Assembly: GCF_000173075.1 (NCBI RefSeq)
Contig: NZ_ABVL01000001.1
Coordinates: 186,001-250,000, forward strand
Direction of reading: 5' to 3'
From: Chthoniobacter flavus Ellin428
Lineage (GTDB): Bacteria > Verrucomicrobiota > Verrucomicrobiia > Chthoniobacterales > Chthoniobacteraceae
DNA length: 64,000 nt
A program made the position numbers and the translations under genes. The notes beneath the pieces are model-generated. The model worked only from the letters and a program-made list of their open reading frames with translations. It had not been told where the DNA came from and searched no databases. Positions 29,579-38,262 of this stretch are shown in pieces. The stretch's first letter is position 1, and every line of letters starts with the position of its first letter.

Positions 29579-32500
29579 CTATTCCTTAGTCAAGGTTTCG
29601 TCCAGGTTGAGCAGCAGCAGGGCGAGGCTGGTGTGGGCGGCGAGCTCGGCCGCGGGAATGTTCGGATCGGGCTTGGACTCGCCGGTGGCGATCAGCTTTT
29701 TCGCGGACGCGTCATCTCCCGCGTATTCGCTGCGGAAGTGCTGGAGCGACGCGGCCAGGAGGCTTGCTTCCTTGGCCGTGGGCTGATGCGCGGTGCAAAG
29801 GCGGAAGCCGTAGGCGAGGCGATCCGCGTCCGTGCTGCCGCCTTGCCTGAGCATCCGCTCCGCAAATGCGCGCGCGGCTTCGACGTAGGTGGTGTCGTTC
29901 AAGGTAACCAGCGCATGCAAAGGCGTATTGGTGCGGCCGACTTTCACCGCGCACTGCTGGCGATTGGCGATGTCGAAGAACAGCGTCGGCGCCACGATGC
30001 GCCGCCAGAAGATGTAGAGGCTGCGGCGGTAGAGCGCTTCGCCATGGTCCTGCTGGTATTTGATCTGGCCGAAAGTGGCGTCCTCCCAGATGTTCGGCGG
30101 CTGATAGACTTTCACCGGCGGCCCGCCCAATCTGTCGACGAGCAATCCGGACGCCGCCAGTGCCTGATCGCGCACCATCCAACTCGGGATACGGAAACGC
30201 GGGCCGCGGGCGAGGAGTTTGTTCTCGGGATCGCGCTCGGCCATGCCAGCGGGAATGACGGAGGATTGCCGATAAGTTGCGCTGGTGACGATAAGGCGCA
30301 TCATGCGTTTCACATCCCAGCCGCTGTCCGTGAAATCGCGGGCGAGCCAATCGAGCAACTCGGGATGGGTGGGCTTGTCGCCCTGCAGGCCAAAGTCGGC
30401 GGTGGTCTTGACCAGTCCCTGGCCGAAGAACGTCTGCCAGTAACGGTTCACCGTCACCCGCGCGGTGAGCGGATGCTCGGGCGAGACGAGCCAGCGGGCC
30501 AGCGCGAGGCGATTCTTCGGCGCGTCGGCGGGCAGCGGGGGCAGGATGGCGGGCGTGCCGCACTCCACTTTCTCGGCGTGTTTGTCGTAGGCGCCTTTCA
30601 CCAGCACGAAGGTTTCGCGCGGTTCGGCGCGGTCGCGCATGACCATGGTGCGCGGGGCTTCGCGTTCCGTTTTTTCCCGTGCGGCCTTGGCGTCATCGGC
30701 CTTCTTTTTCGCAGCGATGAGCTGCGTATCGCTGGCGAGGTAGAAATCGGTGACGGCTTTTTTCTGCGCGTCGGTGCGCTGCGCGGAATCGATGGCCATG
30801 GCTGTCTTCACCTCTTCCGGCATCGGCCGGAGGAGGACCGCGGGTGAATTGGTGATCGAGAGACGGAATTTGCCGATGACGTGCTGCTTGTGCGCCGAGC
30901 GGAACTGCAGGCGGAACGACATGTTCACCTCCTGGCGGAAGTCGAACGACGAGCGCGGACGGAAGGGCGTCTTCAGCTCAAAGACCGCTTCGTGCGGCTG
31001 GCCGACCTGTGGCCACGTGCCCCAACCGGTATCGTCCTTGCCATCGAGCGCCGCGGCCAGCGTCCAGCCGGGTTGCTCGAAATCGGCGCGGGCGGGGAGC
31101 AGTTCCACCGGCTTGCCTTCGCCGAGCATCTTGAATTCGCTGAGCACCCAGCTCCCGTTCGGTGCGCGGCCGGGGCCGTGCGCGGCCAGCGAGTCATCGG
31201 GTAACGCCTCGAGTCGCACGGCGGTGGGGCCGCGCAGCGCGGTGCTGGCGGTGAGAATGAAATCGTCGGTGTCCGGATTGGCGCCGCTGACGAGAATGGA
31301 ACCGTCGGGTTGCTTGGTGAGCGTGGCGCCTTTTTCACTGGTCGCTTCATTTGGAACGAGGGTGTGCCACTCGACTTCGGCCAGCTTCGCGCCATCGCTG
31401 CGAATCGATTGCTCCCACGCCGCCTGCTCCTTGCGGAGATCTTTTTGCAGTTGGTCGCGCTCCTGGTTGGCGGCGGTTTCAGCGGCCTTCGCGGTGTCAA
31501 TCTTCGCCTGCTGCTCGGGCGTGGCCAGGCTCATCACGGGCTTGGCGTAGCCGCCGGCATCGTTGCCCCCGCTTTCCTCGATCGAATTGAAATAGGCGCT
31601 GAGCTGGTAGTATTCGCGCTGCTTGATCGGGTCGAACTTGTGGTCGTGGCAGCGGCAGCATTGAAGGGTGAGTCCCATCCAGACCGTGCCGGTGGTCTCG
31701 ACGCGATCCATCACGTAATCCACGCGCGATTCCTCGGGGATGCGCCCGCCTTCGCCGTTGATCATGTGATTGCGATGGAAGCCGGTGGCGATGAGCTCAT
31801 CGCGCGTCGGATTCGGCAGGAGATCGCCGGCGAGCTGTTGGATCGTGAATTGATCGAACGGCATGTTGTCGTTCAGCGCCTTGATCGCCCAATCGCGCCA
31901 ATACCACATGGAGCGCGTCGGGTCACCTTGGTAGCCGTTGGTGTCGGCGTAGCGGGCGGCGTCGAGCCATTCCCAGACCATGCGCTCGCCGTACCGCGGT
32001 GAGGCCAGCAGGCGGTTAACGACTTTTTCGTAGGCGTCGGGCGACGGGTCGGCGAGGAAGGCATCGAGCTCCTGTGGGGTCGGTGGCAGGCCAGTGAGGT
32101 CCAGCGTCACCCGGCGGAGCAGAGTCGCTTTGTCCGCCTCGGGAGCCTGTTTGAGGTTTTCCTTGGAAAGTTGCTCGAGCACGAAGGCATCGATGACATT
32201 GCGCACCTGGCCGAGCGCGGGATCGGGCTTCGGGACCTCGGCTTTTGTCGGCGCGACAAAGGCCCAGTGCTCCGCCCATGGCGCGCCTTGCTCGACCCAT
32301 TTCTTGAGCAGGGTTTTCTGCACGTCGGTGAGTTTGTGGTTCGACTTCGGCGTCGGCATGACCTCGTCGGGGTCCGTGCTCAGGATGCGCGTGAGGAGTT
32401 CGCTATCGTCGGGTTTGCCGGGGGCCACGATCGCGCGGCCGTCTTCGTTCTTGCCGTAGGCGCCTTCCTTGCGATCGAGCCGGAGCTTGGCCTTGCGGGC

Positions 32501-32659
32501 GTGCTCATCCGGGCCATGGCAGTGGTAGCAGTTGTCCGAAAGAATGGGCTGGATGTCGCGGTTGAAGTCGACCGTTCCCGGTGCGGCGGAATGTCCCAAG
32601 GTGTTGGTGGCGAGCCAGATCAGGCTGGGGAGAAGGAGGGGGAAACGACGGCGGGACAT
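29579..32659 (-). CDS. PSCyt1-DUF1549-DUF1553 exported cytochrome-like protein
   Basis: 1026 residues, intact. Signal peptide, then a haem motif C44-YH-C-H48 in a PSCyt1 domain (FNRDIQPILSDNCYHCHGPD). DUF1549 follows (VRNVIDAFVLEQLSKENL; LASPRYGERMVWEWLDAARY) with a second CxxCH-type site in LQCCRCHDHKFDP. A central region with adhesion/lectin-like beta structure precedes C-terminal DUF1553 (NRLALARWLVSPEHPLTARV; VNRYWQTFFGQGLVKT). Such proteins are abundant in Planctomycetes and Verrucomicrobia and are thought to act in the periplasm, possibly on complex polysaccharides, though this is unproven. It is the first gene of the operon with DUF1501. Confidence 0.93.
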   Translation of the reverse strand: MSRRRFPLLLPSLIWLATNTLGHSAAPGTVDFNRDIQPILSDNCYHCHGPDEHARKAKLRLDRKEGAYGKNEDGRAIVAPGKPDDSELLTRILSTDPDEVMPTPKSNHKLTDVQKTLLKKWVEQGAPWAEHWAFVAPTKAEVPKPDPALGQVRNVIDAFVLEQLSKENLKQAPEADKATLLRRVTLDLTGLPPTPQELDAFLADPSPDAYEKVVNRLLASPRYGERMVWEWLDAARYADTNGYQGDPTRSMWYWRDWAIKALNDNMPFDQFTIQQLAGDLLPNPTRDELIATGFHRNHMINGEGGRIPEESRVDYVMDRVETTGTVWMGLTLQCCRCHDHKFDPIKQREYYQLSAYFNSIEESGGNDAGGYAKPVMSLATPEQQAKIDTAKAAETAANQERDQLQKDLRKEQAAWEQSIRSDGAKLAEVEWHTLVPNEATSEKGATLTKQPDGSILVSGANPDTDDFILTASTALRGPTAVRLEALPDDSLAAHGPGRAPNGSWVLSEFKMLGEGKPVELLPARADFEQPGWTLAAALDGKDDTGWGTWPQVGQPHEAVFELKTPFRPRSSFDFRQEVNMSFRLQFRSAHKQHVIGKFRLSITNSPAVLLRPMPEEVKTAMAIDSAQRTDAQKKAVTDFYLASDTQLIAAKKKADDAKAAREKTEREAPRTMVMRDRAEPRETFVLVKGAYDKHAEKVECGTPAILPPLPADAPKNRLALARWLVSPEHPLTARVTVNRYWQTFFGQGLVKTTADFGLQGDKPTHPELLDWLARDFTDSGWDVKRMMRLIVTSATYRQSSVIPAGMAERDPENKLLARGPRFRIPSWMVRDQALAASGLLVDRLGGPPVKVYQPPNIWEDATFGQIKYQQDHGEALYRRSLYIFWRRIVAPTLFFDIANRQQCAVKVGRTNTPLHALVTLNDTTYVEAARAFAERMLRQGGSTDADRLAYGFRLCTAHQPTAKEASLLAASLQHFRSEYAGDDASAKKLIATGESKPDPNIPAAELAAHTSLALLLLNLDETLTKE

Positions 32660-32732
32660 CGGGCGAAAGTCTGGTGTCCGGGGCGGAATGCCGCAATATA
32701 CGAGAGTGCGTAACGGGGGGCGACCTGCCGGC

Positions 32733-32815
32733 GAATAGGAGGAATAGGAAGAATGGGAATAATAGGAGGGATAGGACTCCCATAACTCCTATGTTTCCTA
32801 TTTCTCCTATCCGCT
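32733..32815. repeat. Inverted pair of 9-bp tandem repeats (AGGAATAGG type)
   Basis: Upstream of the DUF1549/1553 gene, imperfect 9-mers AGGAATAGG, AAGAATGGG, AATAATAGG, AGGGATAGG (about 32737-32770) are followed by the complementary arm CCTATGTTT, CCTATTTCT, CCTAT (32788-32812). No gene lies here. The two arms can pair with a very short loop. Confidence 0.8.
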
Positions 32816-32851
32816 TCGGCGGTCAAAGACCGCGCACTACAACCAGCTCGC

Positions 32852-33493
32852 CTACCGCGCGATGATGCCTTCCTTCAGCGCCATCGAGACCGCGGCGGTC
32901 ATGCCATTGACGTGGAGCTTTTTGTAAATGCAGCGCATCACGTAATCGGTGGTGTGCTGATTCAAATCGAGGCGATCGGCGATTTGCTTTTTGCCGAGGC
33001 CTTCGACCATCAGCTCCAGAACGGCCGTCTCGCGTTCGGTGAGGCCGTAATCTTTGCCCTGTGGATTGAGCTTGGAAAACATCTCGAGCACCCGGCGGGC
33101 GACGCGCGGGTTCATCGGCGAACCGCCGGCGAGCGCCTGCTCGATGGCTTCGGCCACGCGGTTCATCGGCTCGGATTTGAGTAGATAACCGGAGGCGCCG
33201 GCGCAGATGGCGCGGAAAATTTTGTCGTCGTCCTCGAAGACGGTGAGGACGAGCATGGCGGCGTCGGGCAGCACGGCCTTGAATTCGCGGATGCCCTGCA
33301 GGCCATCCATGCCGGGCAGACCGACATCGAGAAGGATAACCTCGGGTTTCGGATCGGCCGTCGGCAACGCCTCGAGGGCGTCTTCGCAACGCTCGAAGGC
33401 CCGTACGCCGCAGAAGGTACTGCGCGAGGACAGCGCGCGCGTGGCAGCGCGGCGAAAGGCGGCATTATCTTCTACGATCCAGACGTGCGGCAT
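32852..33493 (-). CDS. LuxR/NarL-family response regulator
   Basis: 213 residues. The N-terminal receiver domain has the acidic pair in VEDN, the phosphoacceptor Asp in ILLDVGLPGMDGL, T in VLTVFEDDDK and K in YLLKSEP. The C-terminal LuxR-type helix-turn-helix reads LTERETAVLELMVEGLGKKQ, IADRLDLNQHTTDYVMRCI, KKLHVNGMTAAV. It is the expected partner of the HisKA_3 sensor kinase at 33852-35819 on the same strand. A small lipoprotein gene on the opposite strand lies between them. Confidence 0.93.
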   Translation of the reverse strand: MPHVWIVEDNAAFRRAATRALSSRSTFCGVRAFERCEDALEALPTADPKPEVILLDVGLPGMDGLQGIREFKAVLPDAAMLVLTVFEDDDKIFRAICAGASGYLLKSEPMNRVAEAIEQALAGGSPMNPRVARRVLEMFSKLNPQGKDYGLTERETAVLELMVEGLGKKQIADRLDLNQHTTDYVMRCIYKKLHVNGMTAAVSMALKEGIIAR

Positions 33494-33609
33494 GTGTGAT
33501 GGTGACGAGCGTTCCTCCTACTGGTCGCGCATCGGAGGACGAATGTCATCTCTTTTCATCGAAGGTGACAGCGGCCGGAAGCGCGTTTATAGAAAGCGCC
33601 TGTCGTCAT

Positions 33610-33843
33610 ATGCGCCCTTTGAATCTGAATTTGCGTCCGCTGGCCTTGTTGCTGTGTTTGTTCTGCGCGGCTTGTTTTTTAGCGGGTTGCGAGACGACGG
33701 AGCAGGCGAAGGCGCGGCAGGTGGGGGATGCGGGCCGCTATCACAACAAGGCTGAAGATGGGGAATTGTCGCCGGCCATGGAAGCGGCCAATGCGATCGG
33801 TGGGTTTCTGAACAACGGGGCCGGGGTGCACGGGAGTTTTTAA
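33610..33843 (+). CDS. Small lipoprotein of unknown function
   Basis: 77 residues from the ATG at 33610: a hydrophobic signal (LNLRPLALLLCLFCAACF) with the lipobox LAGC, then a short charged mature peptide ETTEQAKARQVGDAGRYHNK and a Gly/Asn-rich tail. It should be lipid-anchored. It lies antiparallel between a response regulator and its sensor kinase genes, and converges on the kinase gene with 8 bases between stop codons. A longer in-frame start at 33496 would add a non-signal N-terminus and is unlikely. Confidence 0.7.
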   Translation: MRPLNLNLRPLALLLCLFCAACFLAGCETTEQAKARQVGDAGRYHNKAEDGELSPAMEAANAIGGFLNNGAGVHGSF

Positions 33844-33851
33844 GTACGTCT

Positions 33852-35819
33852 CTACAACGGCGCGCGCAGGGTGATGGTGGTGCCTTTCTCCGGCGAGGAA
33901 TCGATGGTGAAATGGCCGTCGAGGTCGCGGGCGCGTTCGCGCAGGTTCTTCAGGCCGATGCCTTCGCGGACGTGCGCGGGGTCGAAGCCGACACCGTCGT
34001 CGTGGATGGTAAGGGTGAATTCGCGGCCGACGATTTTCGCGGATAACTCCACCTGCTTGGCGCGGGAGTGGCGGACGATATTGGCGAGGGTTTCCTTGAA
34101 AAACAGGAACACCTCGCGGCGGGATTCGGCGGGCCAATCGGCGGGCGGATTTTCCGGCGGCGCCTGCCATTGGATATCCTGCCGGGCGAGCATGCGCTGG
34201 GCGGTGCGTTGGAGACGGGTGGCGAGGTCGACGCCGGCTTCCTCGCGTGCGCCGAGCACCCAGAGCACTTCGCGCATCGCTTCCATGCTCTCGCGGCTCA
34301 CTCGTTGCACTTCCCGCCAATCCTCGCGCGTGTCGTCGGTGGCTTCCTCGGCGGCGATGTCACCGGTCACAGCGAGGCTGGCCAGGTTGCTGCCGATCTC
34401 GTCGTGCAAATCCCGGGCGAGGCGCATGCGCAGTTCTTCGATCTCGTTTTTGCGGCGTTGCCGCGAGCGGATGGAAAGCACGAAGACGCCGATGGCCAGG
34501 GCCGCGGCGAGCACGCCGAGCAGACGCAGGCCGCGCTCCAGGGTGCGCGGGCCCTGGGCGGCGCTGCGCTCGGCGAGGGTGGCGAGTTGATGCTGCAAAT
34601 CGCGACGACGCGTCCACATTGCGAGCCAGTCGGGCAGCTCCATGAGCTTGCCATAGCTGGTGTAGCCATCGATGAGCAGCGAGAGCGGCCAGCCCTTGCT
34701 CTGGGGCAGCGTGTCCGGGGAATCGGTCACGGTGCCTTTTCGCGCGACATTCACCCCGCCGGCGTAAACTTCGAATTCCGAAAGGCCGAAGCGCCGCTGC
34801 GGGCCGCTGCTGGAGGAGGCGAGAAAAACGATCCGCACGGCGCGTGCCTGGCCACTGACCGGGATGGTCACGGGGTTGTTGCCCGGATTGGAAAAGTCGA
34901 GGTTCTCGAAAAGCGTGACGGGCGTGGTGAATTTCGCATCCGCGCTGGCCTCGATGCGGAAGGCTTTGGGAAAGGCGAAGCCAGGCACATCCGCGCCGAT
35001 GCGCGCGTGGACGGGATGCAGCCGCACTTCCTGCAGCTCAAAGGTGCGGCCGAGATCGACGGCCATGAAGGGCGGTGAGTTGTCGCGCGGGACGTCGGCG
35101 AAAAGGCCGTCGTAGCTGAGCAGGTCGCGACGGATCGGCGGACCGAGCGGGGTCCGGCCATCCACCAGATATTGCTGCGACCAGCGGGGCGGCAATTCGT
35201 AGCGGCCGGAGACGCTCACCGGTCGGCTGATGGCGATGTTGCGATTGCCGGAAAGCACCATGAGTTCGGCGAGGGCGAAGAAATACTGGCCATTCTCCAG
35301 GGCGAACTTGGTCACGGTGACACGCACGTAACGCGCTTGCTGGCCGGTGAGTTTTACCGCCACGGGCGCGACGCCCGGGTCCGGAAAATCGGACTCGGTG
35401 AAATTCGCGACGGTGGTGAAGGTGATGAATTCCCGGTCGTCGGAGATGTCGATGCGGAAGCGCTTCGGAAAGCCGTAGGCGGTGCGATCGAAGGACTGGA
35501 AATCGAGCTGCGCCGGAACCAGCGCGATCCAGTCGATGGGCTGCGAGGAGCGCAGATCGACCTGCACCCAGGCGGGGTTGAGCGGCGGTGCATCGAGCCG
35601 CGGATGCTGATAGCCGAGCTGCTCGGCGGTCACGCCCACTACGGGCGCACCGAGCTGGGCGAGCTCGCGTTCGTCCGCGGCCCGCTGTTTCTCAATGCGG
35701 CGCAGCTCGGGATTCAGCAACTCCGCCACCCACGATCGCTCGCTCTCCGCGTGCGACAACGTAGGCGCGACGCTGACGAGCAAGGCGAGCATCGCGAACG
35801 CGAAGCGCGGTGCGTTCAT
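33852..35819 (-). CDS. Sensor histidine kinase (HisKA_3) with two discoidin-like extracytoplasmic domains
   Basis: 655 residues. Signal peptide MNAPRFAFAMLALLVSVAP, then two F5/8-type C (discoidin-like) beta-sandwich modules (about 65-200 and 215-365; repeated DLR..IDWIALVPAQ and DLGRTFELQEVRLHPVHA patterns with YVRVTVTKF and AVRIVFLAS). Next come a linker, one membrane segment (LRLLGVLAAALAIGVFVLSI), HisKA_3 with the phospho-His in RLARDLHDEIGSNLASL, and an HATPase (ETLANIVRHSRAKQ; DDGVGFDP; GIGLKNLRERA). Discoidin modules often bind glycans, suggesting a polysaccharide sensor. It partners the response regulator at 32852-33493. Confidence 0.9.
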   Translation of the reverse strand: MNAPRFAFAMLALLVSVAPTLSHAESERSWVAELLNPELRRIEKQRAADERELAQLGAPVVGVTAEQLGYQHPRLDAPPLNPAWVQVDLRSSQPIDWIALVPAQLDFQSFDRTAYGFPKRFRIDISDDREFITFTTVANFTESDFPDPGVAPVAVKLTGQQARYVRVTVTKFALENGQYFFALAELMVLSGNRNIAISRPVSVSGRYELPPRWSQQYLVDGRTPLGPPIRRDLLSYDGLFADVPRDNSPPFMAVDLGRTFELQEVRLHPVHARIGADVPGFAFPKAFRIEASADAKFTTPVTLFENLDFSNPGNNPVTIPVSGQARAVRIVFLASSSSGPQRRFGLSEFEVYAGGVNVARKGTVTDSPDTLPQSKGWPLSLLIDGYTSYGKLMELPDWLAMWTRRRDLQHQLATLAERSAAQGPRTLERGLRLLGVLAAALAIGVFVLSIRSRQRRKNEIEELRMRLARDLHDEIGSNLASLAVTGDIAAEEATDDTREDWREVQRVSRESMEAMREVLWVLGAREEAGVDLATRLQRTAQRMLARQDIQWQAPPENPPADWPAESRREVFLFFKETLANIVRHSRAKQVELSAKIVGREFTLTIHDDGVGFDPAHVREGIGLKNLRERARDLDGHFTIDSSPEKGTTITLRAPL

Positions 35820-35835
35820 CGGGGGAACGAGGCGG

Positions 35836-36945
35836 CTACTTCAGGCGATCGGGATTCAAGGCCTGGAGCGCCTTGGGCACGAAACGGCCGTCTTCCCGGA
35901 TGAGCTTGCCGTCAAAGTGAATGGTGCCGCCGCCGTAATCCGGGCGCTGGATGTTCACCAGATCCCAGTGGACCTGCGAACGGTTGCCATTCTCGGTCTC
36001 CTCGTAGCACTGGCCCGGAGTGAAATGGAACGAGCCATTGATCTTCTCGTCGAAGAGGATGTCGCGCATCGGGTGCAGGACGTGGGGATTAAAGCCGATG
36101 GCAAACTCGCCGATGTAACGCGCGCCGGCATCGCTATCGAGGATGGCGTTGAGCTTCTCGGTGTGGTTCGCGGTGGCGTTGATGACTTTGCCGTCCTTGA
36201 ACTCGAGTCGCACGTTGTCGAAGGCCGTGCCCTGGTAGATCGACGGTGCATTGTAAGTCACGTAGCCCTGCACGGAATTGCGCACCGGAGCGGTGAAGAC
36301 TTCACCGTCGGGAATGTTATGCGTGCCGCCGCAGGGGATGGCCTGGATACCTTTGATGGAAAAGCGTAGGTCGGTGCCGGGGCCTTTGATTTCGACCTTA
36401 TCGGTCGATTCCATGGCCGCCTTCAGCGCCTTCATGCCCGGCTGCATCTTCGCGTAGTTCAGCGTGCAAACGTCGAAGAAGAATTTCTCAAAGGCCTCCG
36501 TGCTCATCCCCGCGCTCTGGGCCATGCTGGGCGACGGCCAGCGCAGCACACACCAGCGGGTCTTCTTCACGCGCCAATCGAGCACCGGCTTCATTTTCTT
36601 CGAGAGGAGCTTCATCTTCTCGGGCGGGACGTCGGAGAGCTCGGTGATGTTGTCCCCGCCGCGCACGGCGATGTAGGCCTCCATTTTCTTCATCTGCGCG
36701 AGCTGGATGTGGGAGGCGACGTCGAGCTGCTCCTCCTGGGCGCCGATGGCCATTTCGCGGGAAACGCGCGACGAATGGATTTGCACGAAAGGCACGGCGC
36801 CCACCTCGCGGGCGGCGCGGACGAGCGCGATGGACATCTCCGGCGGGATGTCGAAGGCATCGATCAGCACCTTGTCGCCCTTGACAAGCTTGGTGGAAAA
36901 ATTGACGAGGCCGTGAGCCAATTTGTCGAAACGGGGGTCGTGCAT
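35836..36945 (-). CDS. M29-family aminopeptidase
   Basis: 369 residues matching the M29 (thermophilic aminopeptidase T/S) family, cytoplasmic metallopeptidases that remove N-terminal residues. The conserved metal-site region is visible: [40 protein letters not shown], and [20 protein letters not shown] followed by QVHWDLV. Length is slightly below the usual 400 or so. The ATG at 36945 faces the rfaE2 gene with about 70 bases between starts. The sensor kinase gene begins 17 bases after its stop on the same strand, but a functional link is not evident. Confidence 0.9.
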   Translation of the reverse strand: MHDPRFDKLAHGLVNFSTKLVKGDKVLIDAFDIPPEMSIALVRAAREVGAVPFVQIHSSRVSREMAIGAQEEQLDVASHIQLAQMKKMEAYIAVRGGDNITELSDVPPEKMKLLSKKMKPVLDWRVKKTRWCVLRWPSPSMAQSAGMSTEAFEKFFFDVCTLNYAKMQPGMKALKAAMESTDKVEIKGPGTDLRFSIKGIQAIPCGGTHNIPDGEVFTAPVRNSVQGYVTYNAPSIYQGTAFDNVRLEFKDGKVINATANHTEKLNAILDSDAGARYIGEFAIGFNPHVLHPMRDILFDEKINGSFHFTPGQCYEETENGNRSQVHWDLVNIQRPDYGGGTIHFDGKLIREDGRFVPKALQALNPDRLK

Positions 36946-37017
36946 AAGGGGGACACGCTAGCACACGCGGATTTGCGCTGGCTACGGGGAAAGCACCGCT
37001 ACTATGTTGCGCCCCGC

Positions 37018-37494
37018 ATGTCTCCGAAACTGAAAACACCCGAGCAACTGGCCGCCTTGCGCGACGAATACGCCGCCGCGGGCAGGCGACTGGTGTTTAC
37101 CAACGGGTGCTTTGATCTGCTCCACGTGGGGCACGTGCGCTATCTGCAAGCCGCCCGGGCGCTGGGCGATGCGCTGCTCGTGGCAGTCAATGGGGACGTG
37201 AGCGTGCGCGCACTGAAGGGGCCGACCCGGCCGATCAACAACGAGCAGGACCGCGCGGAAGTGCTGGGCGCTCTCGGGTGCGTGGATTACCTGACCATTT
37301 TTCACACCGATCGGGTGACCGATCTCGTCCGCGCGATTCGCCCGCAGGTCTATGCCAAGGGCGGCGACTATACCGTGGCCAGCCTGGACGCCGGGGAACG
37401 CGACGCGCTGGAAGCCGTCGGCGCGGAAATCCAGATCCTCCCCTTGGTGCCGGGAAAATCCACGACCAACATCATCGAGACATGGAAAAGCTGA
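37018..37494 (+). CDS. rfaE2: D-glycero-beta-D-manno-heptose 1-phosphate adenylyltransferase
   Basis: 158-residue stand-alone nucleotidyltransferase corresponding to the C-terminal domain of HldE. It activates heptose 1-phosphate with ATP to ADP-heptose, the donor for LPS inner core and for protein heptosylation. The HxGH motif (FTNGCFDLLHVGHVRYLQ), VAVNGDVSVRALKGPTRPIN and the C-terminal PLVPGKSTTNII are diagnostic. The start at 37018 is set by family N-termini. It overlaps purN by 13 bases. The companion heptose kinase is not in this window. Confidence 0.92.
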   Translation: MSPKLKTPEQLAALRDEYAAAGRRLVFTNGCFDLLHVGHVRYLQAARALGDALLVAVNGDVSVRALKGPTRPINNEQDRAEVLGALGCVDYLTIFHTDRVTDLVRAIRPQVYAKGGDYTVASLDAGERDALEAVGAEIQILPLVPGKSTTNIIETWKS

Positions 37495-38066
37495 AAATTG
37501 GGATTCTCGGATCGGGCAAAGGCTCGAATTTTCGAGCGATCGCCGATGCGATTGCCGCCGGTGCGGTCGATGCGGAAACGCGTATCGTGATCAGCGATGT
37601 CGAAAGCGCGGGCATCCTGACGCTGGCGCGCGAGCGGCATCTGCGCGCGGAATATGTCGCGCCGGGGAAATTCAAGACCAAGTTCGAACCGGAAGCCGAG
37701 CAACGCGTCGTGTCGCTCTTAAAAGAAGCGGGCGTGGAGTTGGTCGTGCTGGCGGGCTGGATGCGCATGATCAAGGCGCCACTGCTCGAAGCGTTCCCGC
37801 GGCGAATCATCAATATTCATCCCTCGCTGCTGCCGCAGTTCCCGGGTCTCGAAGCTTGGAAACAGGCGCTGGCAGCCGGGGTTAATGAAACAGGCTGCAC
37901 CGTGCATTATGTCGACGCGGGCATGGATACCGGCGAAGTGATCGCGCAGAGCCGCGTGCCGGTTTTCCCGAGCGACACGGCGGAGCAACTGCATGCGCGG
38001 ATTCAAGTGGCGGAGCACGAACTCTATGCGGAAGTGATCGGGGAATTCGCGCGGAAAGCGGAGTAG
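37482..38066 (+). CDS. purN: Phosphoribosylglycinamide formyltransferase PurN
   Basis: 194 residues. Transfers the formyl group of 10-formyl-tetrahydrofolate to GAR in purine synthesis. Family marks: KIGILGSGKGSNFRAIADAI at the N-terminus, catalytic Asn-His-Asp context in RRIINIHPSLLPQFPGLEAW and GCTVHYVDAGMDTGEVIAQS. The ATG at 37482 lies inside the end of rfaE2, so the two are translationally coupled although their pathways differ. A heptameric repeat array begins 10 bases after its stop. Confidence 0.93.
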   Translation: MEKLKIGILGSGKGSNFRAIADAIAAGAVDAETRIVISDVESAGILTLARERHLRAEYVAPGKFKTKFEPEAEQRVVSLLKEAGVELVVLAGWMRMIKAPLLEAFPRRIINIHPSLLPQFPGLEAWKQALAAGVNETGCTVHYVDAGMDTGEVIAQSRVPVFPSDTAEQLHARIQVAEHELYAEVIGEFARKAE

Positions 38067-38076
38067 GGGAAGAAAA

Positions 38077-38181
38077 GTTGAGGGTTGAGGGTTGAGAGTT
38101 GAGAGCCGGTTTTCGGACTGCGTCGTCACGGGACAAATCAAACACGGATCACGGATCACTGATTACTGATTACTGATTACT
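38077..38181 (+). repeat. Two consecutive 7-bp tandem arrays: GTTGAGR and CACGGAT/TACTGAT
   Basis: Ten bases after the purN stop: GTTGAGG, GTTGAGG, GTTGAGA, GTTGAGA, then GCCGGTTTTCGGACTG, which recurs after the helicase gene at 42.27 kb. Forty bases further come CACGGAT, CACGGAT, CACTGAT, TACTGAT, TACTGAT, TACT (38143-38178). The remaining gap to 38262 shows nothing else. Confidence 0.85.
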
Positions 38182-38262
38182 TCTCTCTCCTCCGCGTTTT
38201 AAATCATCGGCCTCCCGCCGCGGGGTTGACCGCGAACCGGGCGGCGCGCTAAAAACCCCGCC

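Noticed and set aside
38077..38181. CRISPR-like appearance of the tandem repeat arrays
   Set aside because: Units are 7 bases with no spacers and no cas genes nearby.
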